64,000 bases of DNA from Desulfobacula sp. (GTDB lineage: Bacteria; Desulfobacterota; Desulfobacteria; Desulfobacterales; Desulfobacteraceae), in assembly GCF_014237455.1 (NCBI RefSeq), contig NZ_JABZFL010000051.1, forward strand, positions 62,001-126,000. The letters run 5' to 3'. The first letter of the stretch is position 1. Each line of letters begins with the position of its first letter. A model generated the notes under the pieces. That model had not been told where the DNA came from, searched no databases, and worked only from the letters and a program-made list of their open reading frames with translations. This document shows positions 1 to 8,771 of this stretch, one piece after another. The translations under genes and the position numbers were made by a program.

Positions 1-2594
1 TTGGCGTTTAAGACCTGGTTGAGTACTATACTAAAAACAGGGCCGGGTGGTAAGCCGATTTTTAATAAATCTCTACCCTTAATATAAGGCCTTATACTTT
101 TTTGATGTGTATAAAAATTTGAGATGGCTTTTCTTATTTCTTCCTCTTTTGCCAGGGCCATCATATATAAAATGTATTCGGTCTTAAAATTAATGAGCGC
201 CCAGTACAGATCCTGTTTGGTATGATTTAATGAGTTCTCTATTAAATGAAGTTGTTTCTCAGCTTTATATCTCTTTTCCAAAAGAATGCTACGTTCTTTC
301 AAGGGCACCTTAAGCCTGTCGCAGATTTGTTCGCAGACTTTATAAGAACAACGGTTCAAAAGGGCCATAAGGTAAACTGACCATCTTGGATATTGCTCAT
401 CAACATATAAGAGATCATGCCAGGATAGTATTTTATTGACTGACTCAAGCAATTGATATGTATTTGGGATAAACGTCAGGTTTTTATGAAGAACCTTTTC
501 AAGGCCGTATATCTCCATTGTTTTAATTGCAGGGATGGGGTTCTCCTCTTCAAAGATTTGTTTTAGTTCGGATAATACCCTAAGACCGCTTAAACTTTTA
601 AAACAATCTATTTTAATTGCATTATGAATTAAATTTGATGTGACTTTTCCAATTTTGAACCCAAACCGGTTTGAAAATTTAATGGCTCTGAAAATACGTG
701 TGGGGTCTTCAACAAAGCTTAAATTATGAATGATTCTTATTGTTTTGTCTTTCAGATCTCTGTTGGCACCAAAATAGTCTATCATAGTTCCAAAATTATC
801 AGGATTAAGACTGATCGCCAGAGTATTGATGGTGAAATCCCTTCGTGCAAGGTCAAGCTTGATGGAGCTTTTCTCAACAATAGGCAACGCTGCCGGTGTT
901 TTATAATATTCTAACCTGGCAGAGGCCACATCAATTTTAAAATTATCAGGGAAAATAATAACTGCCGTACCAAATTTTTTATAGGTATTGATCCTGCAGC
1001 CTTCTTTTTTTGCATAGATCTTGGCAAATTCAATACCGTTCCCTTCAACAACAATATCGATGTCTTCGATTTGTCTGTTCAGCAACAGATCCCTTACAAA
1101 TCCTCCGACAACAAACATATTAAACCCCAGTTCATTGCCTGTTTTACCGATATTTTGAAGAAGTTTTTTTATGCGGTTATCAAGTCGCTGGTAAAGAATG
1201 TTTTCAACCTGTCTTTTCTTGACATTTTTTTTAATACCCAGTTCAGTTTCATTCCTTTTGAGTGCTTTGTTATGCGCAACTAAATAATTTAACAGATCGG
1301 TTCGGGTAATGACGCCCCTAATCCATCCATCATCGATAACCGGCAGAATTCTGTGCTTCCCTTCAATAATAATATTTTCAATTTGGGAGACTTCAGCGTC
1401 AGAAGAAATATAGCTGACCTCGGAGTTCATATATTCTTTTACCGGAAGATGGGACAGCTTGTGATGCAATGTTTTTTCTATTATCTGTCGTGTAATATAT
1501 CCTTCATAGGAGTTCTTTTTTTTATCAACAATCAATAATGTATTGATATTATATCGAGTCATCATATTGCCGGCCGTTTTACAGGTAACGTGGGGTTCAA
1601 TATTGATGGCAGGTGACGTCATCAGATGTTTTGCGATCTGAATACTCTTTACTTCTTTTTGAAGCTGTTCAATGAGCATTATTTCAACCTGTGCGAGGGT
1701 TTGATTATCAACTTTGGCAGAGGCTGCATAAGAATGACCGCCGCCGCCGAATCTCGAAAGTATCTTGCCCGCATCAACCTCTGGGATCCTGTTTCTTGCA
1801 ATGATATTGATTTTATTGTCCATTAAAACTATAGCAAAAAAAATATCAAGATTTTCCATTCTGACAACTTTCTGAACAATTGTCGCCAGATCCGTAATAT
1901 ATGTGGGAGAAGAAATGACGGACATATGGATATCAACACCATTTATTTTATGGACAGTCATTTCATTTAATAATTCATTCAACCATGTGACCTGTTCGGA
2001 TTTAATTTCCTTAACCACAAAACTGACTATGGTATTCAAATTGGCACCACAGGACAAAAGAAAAGCCGCCTGTTCAAGATCTTCCATTGTTGTGGAGGAA
2101 TAGGTAAACAATCCTGTGTCCTCATATATTCCCAAAGCCATGATCGTTGCCTCTTCAGGGCTGGGAATAATCTTTTTTTCCTGTAACAGGGAGCTTAATA
2201 TGGTTATGGTTGCGCCGGTTTGCCGGATGATTTCAAAAGAACCTGTTACATCGCCCTCCATGGCCGGATGATGATCATAAATATCTATTTTAATATTTTT
2301 TTTGTTGAGTAACTGAGATACCTGAGTCAATCTGCTTTTTTGTCTTGTGTCAACAATCACGAGTCTCGATGTTTGAGAAAAGTCTATGTAACCCGGATCT
2401 GCCATGTTAAACAGGTAACTTGTGGAACTGATAAAAAAATCCCGTAAATTTTTTTCCTGTGATCCGGGGAAAATAATAACCGAACCGGGATATAATTTCT
2501 GGGCAGCCAGCATTGATGCGATCGCATCAAAATCCGCATTAATATGACTGGTAATAACCGTATCTGCTTTAATGATTTTATTTTTTTTTTTCAA
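1..2594 (-). CDS. DHH-CBS-tRNA nucleotidyltransferase/poly(A) polymerase fusion (3' partial)
   Basis: The minus strand is open from TTG at 2594 to the window edge; the ORF track misses it because the stop lies outside. Domains in order: DHH phosphoesterase (HINADFDAIAS near residue 20, YDHHP near 105), a DHHA1-like glycine stretch (GGGGHSYAASA near 285), two CBS domains (about 330-435), then the nucleotidyltransferase head (GGFVRDLLL and DIDIVVEG near 495-515) and the helical RNA-binding part. The last visible residues (GLPPGPVFS) are the usual C-terminal motif, so little is missing. Enzymes of this architecture add A or CCA to tRNA 3' ends in deltaproteobacteria, cyanobacteria and Aquifex. 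The TTG start has AGGAG seven bases upstream and is followed by a run of eleven A. Which nucleotides it adds (A, CC or CCA) cannot be decided here. Confidence 0.9.
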   Translation of the reverse strand, partial: MKKKNKIIKADTVITSHINADFDAIASMLAAQKLYPGSVIIFPGSQEKNLRDFFISSTSYLFNMADPGYIDFSQTSRLVIVDTRQKSRLTQVSQLLNKKNIKIDIYDHHPAMEGDVTGSFEIIRQTGATITILSSLLQEKKIIPSPEEATIMALGIYEDTGLFTYSSTTMEDLEQAAFLLSCGANLNTIVSFVVKEIKSEQVTWLNELLNEMTVHKINGVDIHMSVISSPTYITDLATIVQKVVRMENLDIFFAIVLMDNKINIIARNRIPEVDAGKILSRFGGGGHSYAASAKVDNQTLAQVEIMLIEQLQKEVKSIQIAKHLMTSPAINIEPHVTCKTAGNMMTRYNINTLLIVDKKKNSYEGYITRQIIEKTLHHKLSHLPVKEYMNSEVSYISSDAEVSQIENIIIEGKHRILPVIDDGWIRGVITRTDLLNYLVAHNKALKRNETELGIKKNVKKRQVENILYQRLDNRIKKLLQNIGKTGNELGFNMFVVGGFVRDLLLNRQIEDIDIVVEGNGIEFAKIYAKKEGCRINTYKKFGTAVIIFPDNFKIDVASARLEYYKTPAALPIVEKSSIKLDLARRDFTINTLAISLNPDNFGTMIDYFGANRDLKDKTIRIIHNLSFVEDPTRIFRAIKFSNRFGFKIGKVTSNLIHNAIKIDCFKSLSGLRVLSELKQIFEEENPIPAIKTMEIYGLEKVLHKNLTFIPNTYQLLESVNKILSWHDLLYVDEQYPRWSVYLMALLNRCSYKVCEQICDRLKVPLKERSILLEKRYKAEKQLHLIENSLNHTKQDLYWALINFKTEYILYMMALAKEEEIRKAISNFYTHQKSIRPYIKGRDLLKIGLPPGPVFSIVLNQVLNA

Positions 2595-2650
2595 AAAATA
2601 ACTCCTGTTGTAATCAATCGATAAAATTTATATAGTATATCCGTATAAAA

Positions 2651-2678
2651 TTTACAATTGATCTGGCTTTAGTATATT
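2651..2678 (+). promoter_or_regulatory. putative sigma70 promoter for pilC
   Basis: TTTACA and TATATT lie 16 bases apart in the AT-rich gap between the divergent nucleotidyltransferase and pilC genes, about 50 bases before the pilC start. Assigned by eye only. Confidence 0.4.
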
Positions 2679-2729
2679 TAAATTTTATAAAAACTAACTT
2701 AGTTTGAAAAATTATAAAGAGGATTAAGA

Positions 2730-3941
2730 ATGCCTACTATTTTCGAATGGAAGGGAAAAAATCCCCGAGGAAGAAAAATCAAGGGAGAAATGGAGGCAGA
2801 GACTCCTGAACAGGTAAAACAGAGTCTCCTAAGAAGAAAAATAACGCCTACCAAAATCAGAAAAAAACCAAAAGATATTTTTAAAAACATAAAATTTCTT
2901 CAGCCTAAAGTCAAAGAGCGTGACGTCATCATCTTTTCCAGACAGTTTTCCACAATGATTGATGCCGGATTACCGCTTCTTCAATGCCTTGATGTCCTTC
3001 AAGCGCAGCAGGAAAACCCGACGTTTAAAAAAAATCTGAAAAAAATAAAAGAATCTGTTGAATCCGGTGAAACTTTTGCCGACTCTTTAAAAAAATTTCC
3101 AAAAGTGTTTAACGAGCTGTTCGTCAACATGGTTGCAGCCGGAGAGTCAGGCGGTATCCTCGATATCATCTTAAAACGACTTTCTGCATATATGGAAAAA
3201 ATGGCCAAACTGAAGCGACAGGTCAAGGGGGCCATGACATATCCGATTATTACCCTTATTGTCGCTGCTCTTGTCGTTGGTGTTATTCTGGTTTTTGTCA
3301 TACCCGTCTTTTCAGAAATGTTTGCTGACTTTGGTTCAACTTTACCGGCACCGACGCTAATTGTCATTGCCATGAGCGAGTTTGCCATTGGCAATATAGC
3401 TTATATCATTGGAGGGATAGTTGCAGCTTCGTTTCTTATCAAGCGAACCTATATGACCCAAAAAGGTCGTATTTTCATGGATAACATGTTTTTAAGACTT
3501 CCTGTCATCGGTATCCTGATCAGGAAAGTGGCTGTGGCCAAATTTACACGAACGACCAGCACAATGCTCTCAAGTGGTGTGTCAATTCTTGAGGTACTTG
3601 ATATTGTAGCAAAAACAGCTGGAAATAAAATTATAGAATTTGCCATTCAGGATGTCAAAGTCGGGATTGCTGAAGGAAGGTCAATGGCTGATCCTTTGCT
3701 TGAAAGCGGCGTTTTCCCTTCCATGGTCTGCTCCATGATCGCTGTGGGAGAATCAACTGGTGCATTGGATACCATGATGGAAAAAATTGCTGATTTTTAT
3801 GATGATGAGGTGGACCAGGCTGTTAAAAACCTGACTAGTATGATAGAGCCTTTTATGCTTGTTTTCCTTGGTGTTGTAATCGGAGGCCTTGTCATTGCCA
3901 TGTATCTGCCCGTTTTTAAAATGGCAGGTGCTATTTCATAG
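2730..3941 (+). CDS. pilC: Type IV pilus / type II secretion inner-membrane platform protein PilC
   Basis: A 403-residue polytopic inner-membrane protein with two copies of the T2SSF domain (about residues 70-195 and 275-395). Each has the conserved FSRQFSTMIDAGLPL or FTRTTSTMLSSGVSIL type opening and a GE(S)(G/T)G signature (AAGESGGILD, AVGESTGALD). Length is normal for PilC/GspF. In the family it forms the platform that couples the assembly ATPase to pilin extrusion. The start has AGAGGA upstream. It overlaps no gene, but the next gene, a PilS-like kinase, begins four bases after its stop, so the two are probably co-transcribed. The pilB and pilT genes usually next to it are not in the window. 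Confidence 0.93.
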   Translation: MPTIFEWKGKNPRGRKIKGEMEAETPEQVKQSLLRRKITPTKIRKKPKDIFKNIKFLQPKVKERDVIIFSRQFSTMIDAGLPLLQCLDVLQAQQENPTFKKNLKKIKESVESGETFADSLKKFPKVFNELFVNMVAAGESGGILDIILKRLSAYMEKMAKLKRQVKGAMTYPIITLIVAALVVGVILVFVIPVFSEMFADFGSTLPAPTLIVIAMSEFAIGNIAYIIGGIVAASFLIKRTYMTQKGRIFMDNMFLRLPVIGILIRKVAVAKFTRTTSTMLSSGVSILEVLDIVAKTAGNKIIEFAIQDVKVGIAEGRSMADPLLESGVFPSMVCSMIAVGESTGALDTMMEKIADFYDDEVDQAVKNLTSMIEPFMLVFLGVVIGGLVIAMYLPVFKMAGAIS

Positions 3942-3945
3942 AGAC

Positions 3946-5259
3946 ATGAAAAACTATTATTTCCAAGACAGCCCGGATTTTTCAATTCAGATCAAATGGA
4001 TTGTTCTGTCAAGGGTTGTTTTTGCCATCATTTTGATCGTATCCTGCCTTATTTTTTCTTTAAGGGAAAATTTATCCTTTTTTTCACAGCCATTTCTACC
4101 CTTGTATAACATCGTTGCATGTATTTTGATTCTTTCAATTGTTTATTTGATTTGGTTGAATAAATTTAAAAACCCCCTGATTCTTGCATATTTCCAAACC
4201 ATTGCTGATACATTTATTGTAACGGCTATTGTTTTTGTTACGGGTAGTTATGACAGTCCTTTTAATTTTCTTTACCTGGTTGTTATTATTTATACTTCCA
4301 TGCTGCTGCTTCAAAAGGGCAGTCTGATCATTGCCGCAATTTCATGTATTCAATATGGCATTTTAATAGAGCTTGAGTACTATAAAGTCATCACACCGTT
4401 TATGGGGCAGTTTTATCTTTCCAGTACGATAAATGAGAGCCATATCATTTACAGAATCATCATTGTCACTATTGCGTGTTTTGCTGTAGCAATCCTCAGC
4501 GGCATTCTGGCGCTTCAGTTAAAAGGTGCTAAGCAGGATTTAAAAATAACCCAGGAACACTTGAAACGGGTTGAAAAAATGGCTGTCATGGATGAAATGA
4601 TATCCGGCATAGCCCATGAAATTAAAAATCCGTTAGCGTCTTTATCCGGCTCTATTCAACTGCTCAGGGAAGATGCAAAACCAGGCTCTTATGAAGACAA
4701 GCTGATGCAAATTATTTTACGAGAAACAAATCGACTTAAAAATATCGTTGACGATATCAGACTGTTTGCAAAACCCCGCACGGACAATGCTGTTGAAATG
4801 AAGATAGCGGACGCCATTGAAGAGACGGTTGAGCTTTTTTTAAATGACCCTGAACGGAATAAACAAATCAACTTCACTATGAATTTGGATAAAGAGATTT
4901 GTATATTTATCGATCCAGCGCATTTCACCCAAATTCTATGGAATTTATTAAAAAATGCCACTCAATCCATAAAAAATCGGGGAGAAATCAAAATTTACCT
5001 CAAACCATCAAGAAACAACCGCGTTTATTTAACCGTAAAAGACACCGGTATCGGGATCACTCAGAAAGATTTCACTCATATTTTTGACCCCTTTTACACA
5101 ACCAAACCTGATGGGACCGGCCTTGGTCTCTCTATTATTCATAGATTGATTGATACCTATAATGGTATGATTGATTTTGAATCAACGCGTGGAAAGGGTA
5201 CGATTTTTACTATTCTTTTAAATAGTACCCCCGTCAAAAGGCAAGTAACAAAATCTTGA
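3946..5259 (+). CDS. PilS-like membrane sensor histidine kinase
   Basis: About 437 residues. The N-terminal half has roughly six hydrophobic segments with no large periplasmic domain, as in PilS. A HisKA domain follows with the phospho-acceptor His in SGIAHEIKNPL (near residue 222), then a HATPase_c domain with N-box (LLKNATQSI), G1 (DTGIG) and G2 (GTGLGLSI) motifs. ATG 3946 is preferred over the upstream start in the ORF track, which lies inside pilC. The pilC-pilS arrangement suggests control of pilin expression through a PilR-type sigma54 activator, but no response regulator is adjacent here, so the partner is unknown. Confidence 0.85.
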   Translation: MKNYYFQDSPDFSIQIKWIVLSRVVFAIILIVSCLIFSLRENLSFFSQPFLPLYNIVACILILSIVYLIWLNKFKNPLILAYFQTIADTFIVTAIVFVTGSYDSPFNFLYLVVIIYTSMLLLQKGSLIIAAISCIQYGILIELEYYKVITPFMGQFYLSSTINESHIIYRIIIVTIACFAVAILSGILALQLKGAKQDLKITQEHLKRVEKMAVMDEMISGIAHEIKNPLASLSGSIQLLREDAKPGSYEDKLMQIILRETNRLKNIVDDIRLFAKPRTDNAVEMKIADAIEETVELFLNDPERNKQINFTMNLDKEICIFIDPAHFTQILWNLLKNATQSIKNRGEIKIYLKPSRNNRVYLTVKDTGIGITQKDFTHIFDPFYTTKPDGTGLGLSIIHRLIDTYNGMIDFESTRGKGTIFTILLNSTPVKRQVTKS

Positions 5260-5285
5260 CAATTTTATGTAAACTAGGCTATTTA
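5256..5285 (+). promoter_or_regulatory. putative promoter for lysS
   Basis: TTGACA overlapping the stop codon of the histidine kinase gene, an 18-base spacer, then TATTTA. It sits about 70 bases upstream of the lysS start. The -35 is perfect and the -10 weak. Confidence 0.45.
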
Positions 5286-5354
5286 TTCTTGTTTTATCAA
5301 AATTAAAATTAAACGATCTGCAGGATGCGGTAAAAATATGAGGGTATGTGGTTT

Positions 5355-6836
5355 ATGGATAAAGAAAGCAAACTGATACAAGTTAGAAAAGAAAAAATCA
5401 ATGAATTGAAAGAGAACGGGATTAATCTCTATCCAAATGATTTTAAACCATCATGTTCTATAAAAGAACTTAAAAAAATTATCGGCAAGAGACCTGATTC
5501 GTTAGGGGAAAAAGGTGATGAGTTCTATGTGGCCGGAAGAATGATGGCCGTCAATAAAATGGGAAAATCATCTTTTATCAGGTTTAAAGACGGTTCTGAT
5601 CAACTACAGGCCTATTTGCAAAAAAATAGATTGGGCGACGAGACATATTCTCTTTTTAAAAAGCTTGATATCGGTGATTTTATAGGAGTTAAAGGCCCCT
5701 TGTTTCAAACAAGAACCGGAGAGTGGACACTTCTGGCAAAAGAGTTCAGGCTTTTATCAAAGGCAGTAAGGCCACTTCCTGAAAAATTTCACGGGCTAAA
5801 AGATCCGGAAAAAAGGTATCGCCGGCGTTATCTTGATCTTATAATGAACGAGGATACAAGGCAGATTTTTATAAAAAGAAGTAAGATTGTAGCTTCCATG
5901 AGACGTTTTTTTGAAGAAAAGGGGTTCATGGAGGTTGAAACACCCATGATGCAGCCTTTAGCCGGGGGTGCTGAAGCGACACCTTTTAAAACCTGGCACA
6001 ATGCGCTGGGAATGGAGCTCTTTTTAAGAATTGCCCCGGAATTATACCTGAAAAGGCTGGTCGTGGGCGGGTTTGAAAAAGTGTTTGAAATTAACCGCAA
6101 TTTCAGAAACGAAGGGATTTCAACTCGACACAATCCTGAGTTTACAATGGTTGAATTTTATCAGGCCTACGCTGACTATGAAAATCTTATGGATTTAACT
6201 GAAGAGATGTTTGAATCCATTGTAAAAGAAATTTCGGGATCAACAGCTATCGAATACCAGGGACAGACCATTGATTTTAAAAAAGGATGGCAGCGTATTC
6301 CCATGATAGAATCTCTTGTGAAAATCGGTGGGGTTGATCCGGCAATATTAGATGATACTGAATCGCTGCTCAATTTTGCACAGAAAAACAACATACAAAT
6401 TACGAAAAAAGACCGTCATGGCAAAGTATTAACCAAACTTTTTGATATTTTGGTTGAACCGAAGTTAATCCAGCCTACATTCATTACCGGCTACCCTATA
6501 GAAGTATCTCCCTTATCCAGAAAGAGTGATGGTAATCCTGAGTTAACAGACCGGTTTGAATTATTTATTGCCGGCAGGGAAATTGCCAATGGATTTTCTG
6601 AAATCAATGACCCTGAAGATCAGCATAACCGATTTTTAATGCAGGCCCAACAAAGGGATGAGGGAAATTCGGAAGCCCATATCATGGATTCCGAATATGT
6701 GGAGGCTCTTGAATACGGTATGCCGCCCACAGCAGGAGAAGGCATTGGTATTGATCGGTTTGTCATGCTGCTGACTGATTCCCCGTCAATTCGGGAGGTC
6801 ATTCTTTTCCCCCATATGAAAAAGAATGTCTGCTAA
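5355..6836 (+). CDS. lysS: Lysyl-tRNA synthetase, class II
   Basis: About 493 residues. An N-terminal OB-fold anticodon-binding domain (to about residue 150) is followed by a class II catalytic core with motif 2 (RNFRNEGISTRHNPEF), a motif 1 region (EVETPMMQP) and motif 3 (GEGIGIDRFVMLL). It charges tRNA-Lys with lysine in the cytosol. ATG 5355 is chosen over ATG 5346 because GAGGG lies ten bases before it and only one base before 5346. It overlaps the following LolC/E-type gene by a few bases if that gene starts at 6826, giving a lysS-lolC-lolD order common in this group. Confidence 0.95.
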   Translation: MDKESKLIQVRKEKINELKENGINLYPNDFKPSCSIKELKKIIGKRPDSLGEKGDEFYVAGRMMAVNKMGKSSFIRFKDGSDQLQAYLQKNRLGDETYSLFKKLDIGDFIGVKGPLFQTRTGEWTLLAKEFRLLSKAVRPLPEKFHGLKDPEKRYRRRYLDLIMNEDTRQIFIKRSKIVASMRRFFEEKGFMEVETPMMQPLAGGAEATPFKTWHNALGMELFLRIAPELYLKRLVVGGFEKVFEINRNFRNEGISTRHNPEFTMVEFYQAYADYENLMDLTEEMFESIVKEISGSTAIEYQGQTIDFKKGWQRIPMIESLVKIGGVDPAILDDTESLLNFAQKNNIQITKKDRHGKVLTKLFDILVEPKLIQPTFITGYPIEVSPLSRKSDGNPELTDRFELFIAGREIANGFSEINDPEDQHNRFLMQAQQRDEGNSEAHIMDSEYVEALEYGMPPTAGEGIGIDRFVMLLTDSPSIREVILFPHMKKNVC

Positions 6837-8061
6837 AATGGCCCTTGAATTATTCATAGCCGGCAAATACCTTAAAGCAAAGAGAAAAGAAGGGTTTATT
6901 TCCCTGATCACCTTTCTTTCCGTGGCAGGTGTTGCCGTTGGTGTTATGGCTTTGGTGGTGGTAATTGCCGTCATGAGTGGTGCAGAAACTGATTTTAGAA
7001 AAAGAATTCTCGGGCTTGAACCGCATATACTTATTATGAATTACTCAGGTAAGTTTGACACGTATTCTCACATTTTAACGGAGCTCGATCAAAGGGAACA
7101 AATTAGAGGCGCTTCACCGATTTTATTTGCCCAGGCTATGATCCGGTCAAGTCACTCTTTTTCCGGTGTTATGATTCGAGGAATCGATCCTGAAAAAGGG
7201 TTTAGCCTTGTTAAAGGATTCAATACTGAACAATTAAAAAAAGTACTTTGCAAAGGAACGAAAAACGGGGATCTTCCCGGAATCATTTTAGGCCAAGAAC
7301 TTGCAAACTCTGTTGGAGTAATAAAGGGAGACAAGGTGATTCTTATGTCACCCCATGGATTTATTTCTCCCATGGGCCATATCCCATCAATGAAACGGTT
7401 TGTTGTAACTGATACATTCGACTCGGGCATGTACGAATATGACAGTGCACTTGCCTATGTTAACTTAAAGGAAGCGCAGCGACTTTCCGGTGTTAAAGAT
7501 AAAATTTCTGCCATTGGAATCTGGATTGACGATGTGTTTAATGTTAAACCGGTTAAAAATAGTCTTTCAGACATATTAAGCAACCCATTTTATTTGCGAG
7601 ACTGGATGGAAGTCAATAAAAGTCTTTTTTCTGCATTAAAACTTGAAAAAACGGCTATGTTTATCATTTTGACTCTGATCATTCTTGTAGCCGCCTTTAA
7701 TATTGCCAGTGCGTTAATTATGATGGTGATGGAAAAGACCAAAGAAATTGCCGTGTTAAAAGCAATGGGAGCGACAAACAAGACGATTAGAAGGATATTT
7801 ATTCTTAAAGGTATGATCATTGGGCTTTCGGGTACATTTATCGGTACGATTTCAGGTGTGGGCATTTGTTTTATTCTAAAGAAATATGACTTTATCCAGT
7901 TGCCGGACGCTTATCCATTTTCTACACTTCCTGTGCAACTTGAATGTTTTGATGTTTTGATCATAGCGGTTAGTGCCATTATTATTTGTTTTTTTTCGAC
8001 GCTTTACCCTTCATATAAGGCGTCAAAAATGGATCCTGTTGAGGCATTAAGATATGGATAA
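6826..8061 (+). CDS. Lipoprotein-releasing ABC transporter permease (LolC/LolE family)
   Basis: About 411 residues: an N-terminal transmembrane helix (FISLITFLSVAGVAVGVMALVVVIAVMSG), a large periplasmic MacB-like core domain to about residue 270, then three C-terminal membrane helices (FtsX domain) with the coupling-helix region EIAVLKAMGAT. In the family it extracts outer-membrane lipoproteins from the inner membrane and passes them to LolA. Only one LolC/E-type gene is present, so the transporter is probably a homodimer with LolD. A second start at ATG 6838, just after the lysS stop, gives MALELFIAGKYL, which matches the usual N terminus better. Confidence 0.92.
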   Translation: MSAKMALELFIAGKYLKAKRKEGFISLITFLSVAGVAVGVMALVVVIAVMSGAETDFRKRILGLEPHILIMNYSGKFDTYSHILTELDQREQIRGASPILFAQAMIRSSHSFSGVMIRGIDPEKGFSLVKGFNTEQLKKVLCKGTKNGDLPGIILGQELANSVGVIKGDKVILMSPHGFISPMGHIPSMKRFVVTDTFDSGMYEYDSALAYVNLKEAQRLSGVKDKISAIGIWIDDVFNVKPVKNSLSDILSNPFYLRDWMEVNKSLFSALKLEKTAMFIILTLIILVAAFNIASALIMMVMEKTKEIAVLKAMGATNKTIRRIFILKGMIIGLSGTFIGTISGVGICFILKKYDFIQLPDAYPFSTLPVQLECFDVLIIAVSAIIICFFSTLYPSYKASKMDPVEALRYG

Positions 8062-8743
8062 TTCACTGATACCGATGATGTCGCTTCAATCTGTTTCAAA
8101 ATGTTTTTATTTAAAAACATCAAAAATTGAAATTTTGAATAATACCTCCTTTAATATCTATAAAGGTGAAACCATTGCTGTCGTTGGCTCGTCCGGTATC
8201 GGAAAGTCAACATTGCTGAATCTTATCGGTACACTTGACAAGCCGGATTCAGGAAAAATTTTTTTCAAAAAAGACGATTTGTCCCTGTATAATGATGAGA
8301 AACTCGCCCACTTTAGAAATTTAAAAATTGGTTTTGTATTTCAGTTTCATTATTTACTTAAAGGTTTTTCAGCATTAGAGAATGTTCTAATGCCGGGTTT
8401 AATTGCTCATAAAAATAAAAAAAGGGTTGAAAGAAGTGCCTCAAATATGCTTGAAAGAGTAGGGCTTTCGTCAAGACTTTCTCATCGGGTAGAAGATCTC
8501 TCGGGAGGGGAACAGCAGCGGGTGGCCCTGGCAAGAGCTTTGGTCATGGAACCGGATATCCTTCTGGCAGATGAGCCAACGGGAAACCTTGATCAAAAAA
8601 ACAGCAAAAGTGTACATGCATTAATCGATGAACTGAACAAAGAGCTCGGTATGACTGTTATTGTGGTTACTCATAATAATGAACTGGCTCGTATAATGAA
8701 AAGAAATGTTACAATAATGAATGGGGAAATCCTTCCTGTTTAA
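8054..8743 (+). CDS. lolD: Lipoprotein-releasing ABC transporter ATP-binding protein LolD
   Basis: 229 residues with Walker A (GSSGIGKSTLL), Q-loop (FVFQFHYLL), ABC signature (LSGGEQQRVALARAL), Walker B (ILLADEPTGNLD) and H-loop (VVTHNN). This is the energising subunit for the LolC/E-type permease, whose 3' end it overlaps by 8 bases. Signature and length fit the LolD/MacB/FtsE subgroup, and the neighbour makes LolD the best call. The Q-loop has a Phe-His (QFHYLL) typical of LolD. Confidence 0.93.
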   Translation: MDNSLIPMMSLQSVSKCFYLKTSKIEILNNTSFNIYKGETIAVVGSSGIGKSTLLNLIGTLDKPDSGKIFFKKDDLSLYNDEKLAHFRNLKIGFVFQFHYLLKGFSALENVLMPGLIAHKNKKRVERSASNMLERVGLSSRLSHRVEDLSGGEQQRVALARALVMEPDILLADEPTGNLDQKNSKSVHALIDELNKELGMTVIVVTHNNELARIMKRNVTIMNGEILPV

Positions 8744-8771
8744 TTTGGTTATGAGAATTAGGGATAACATT

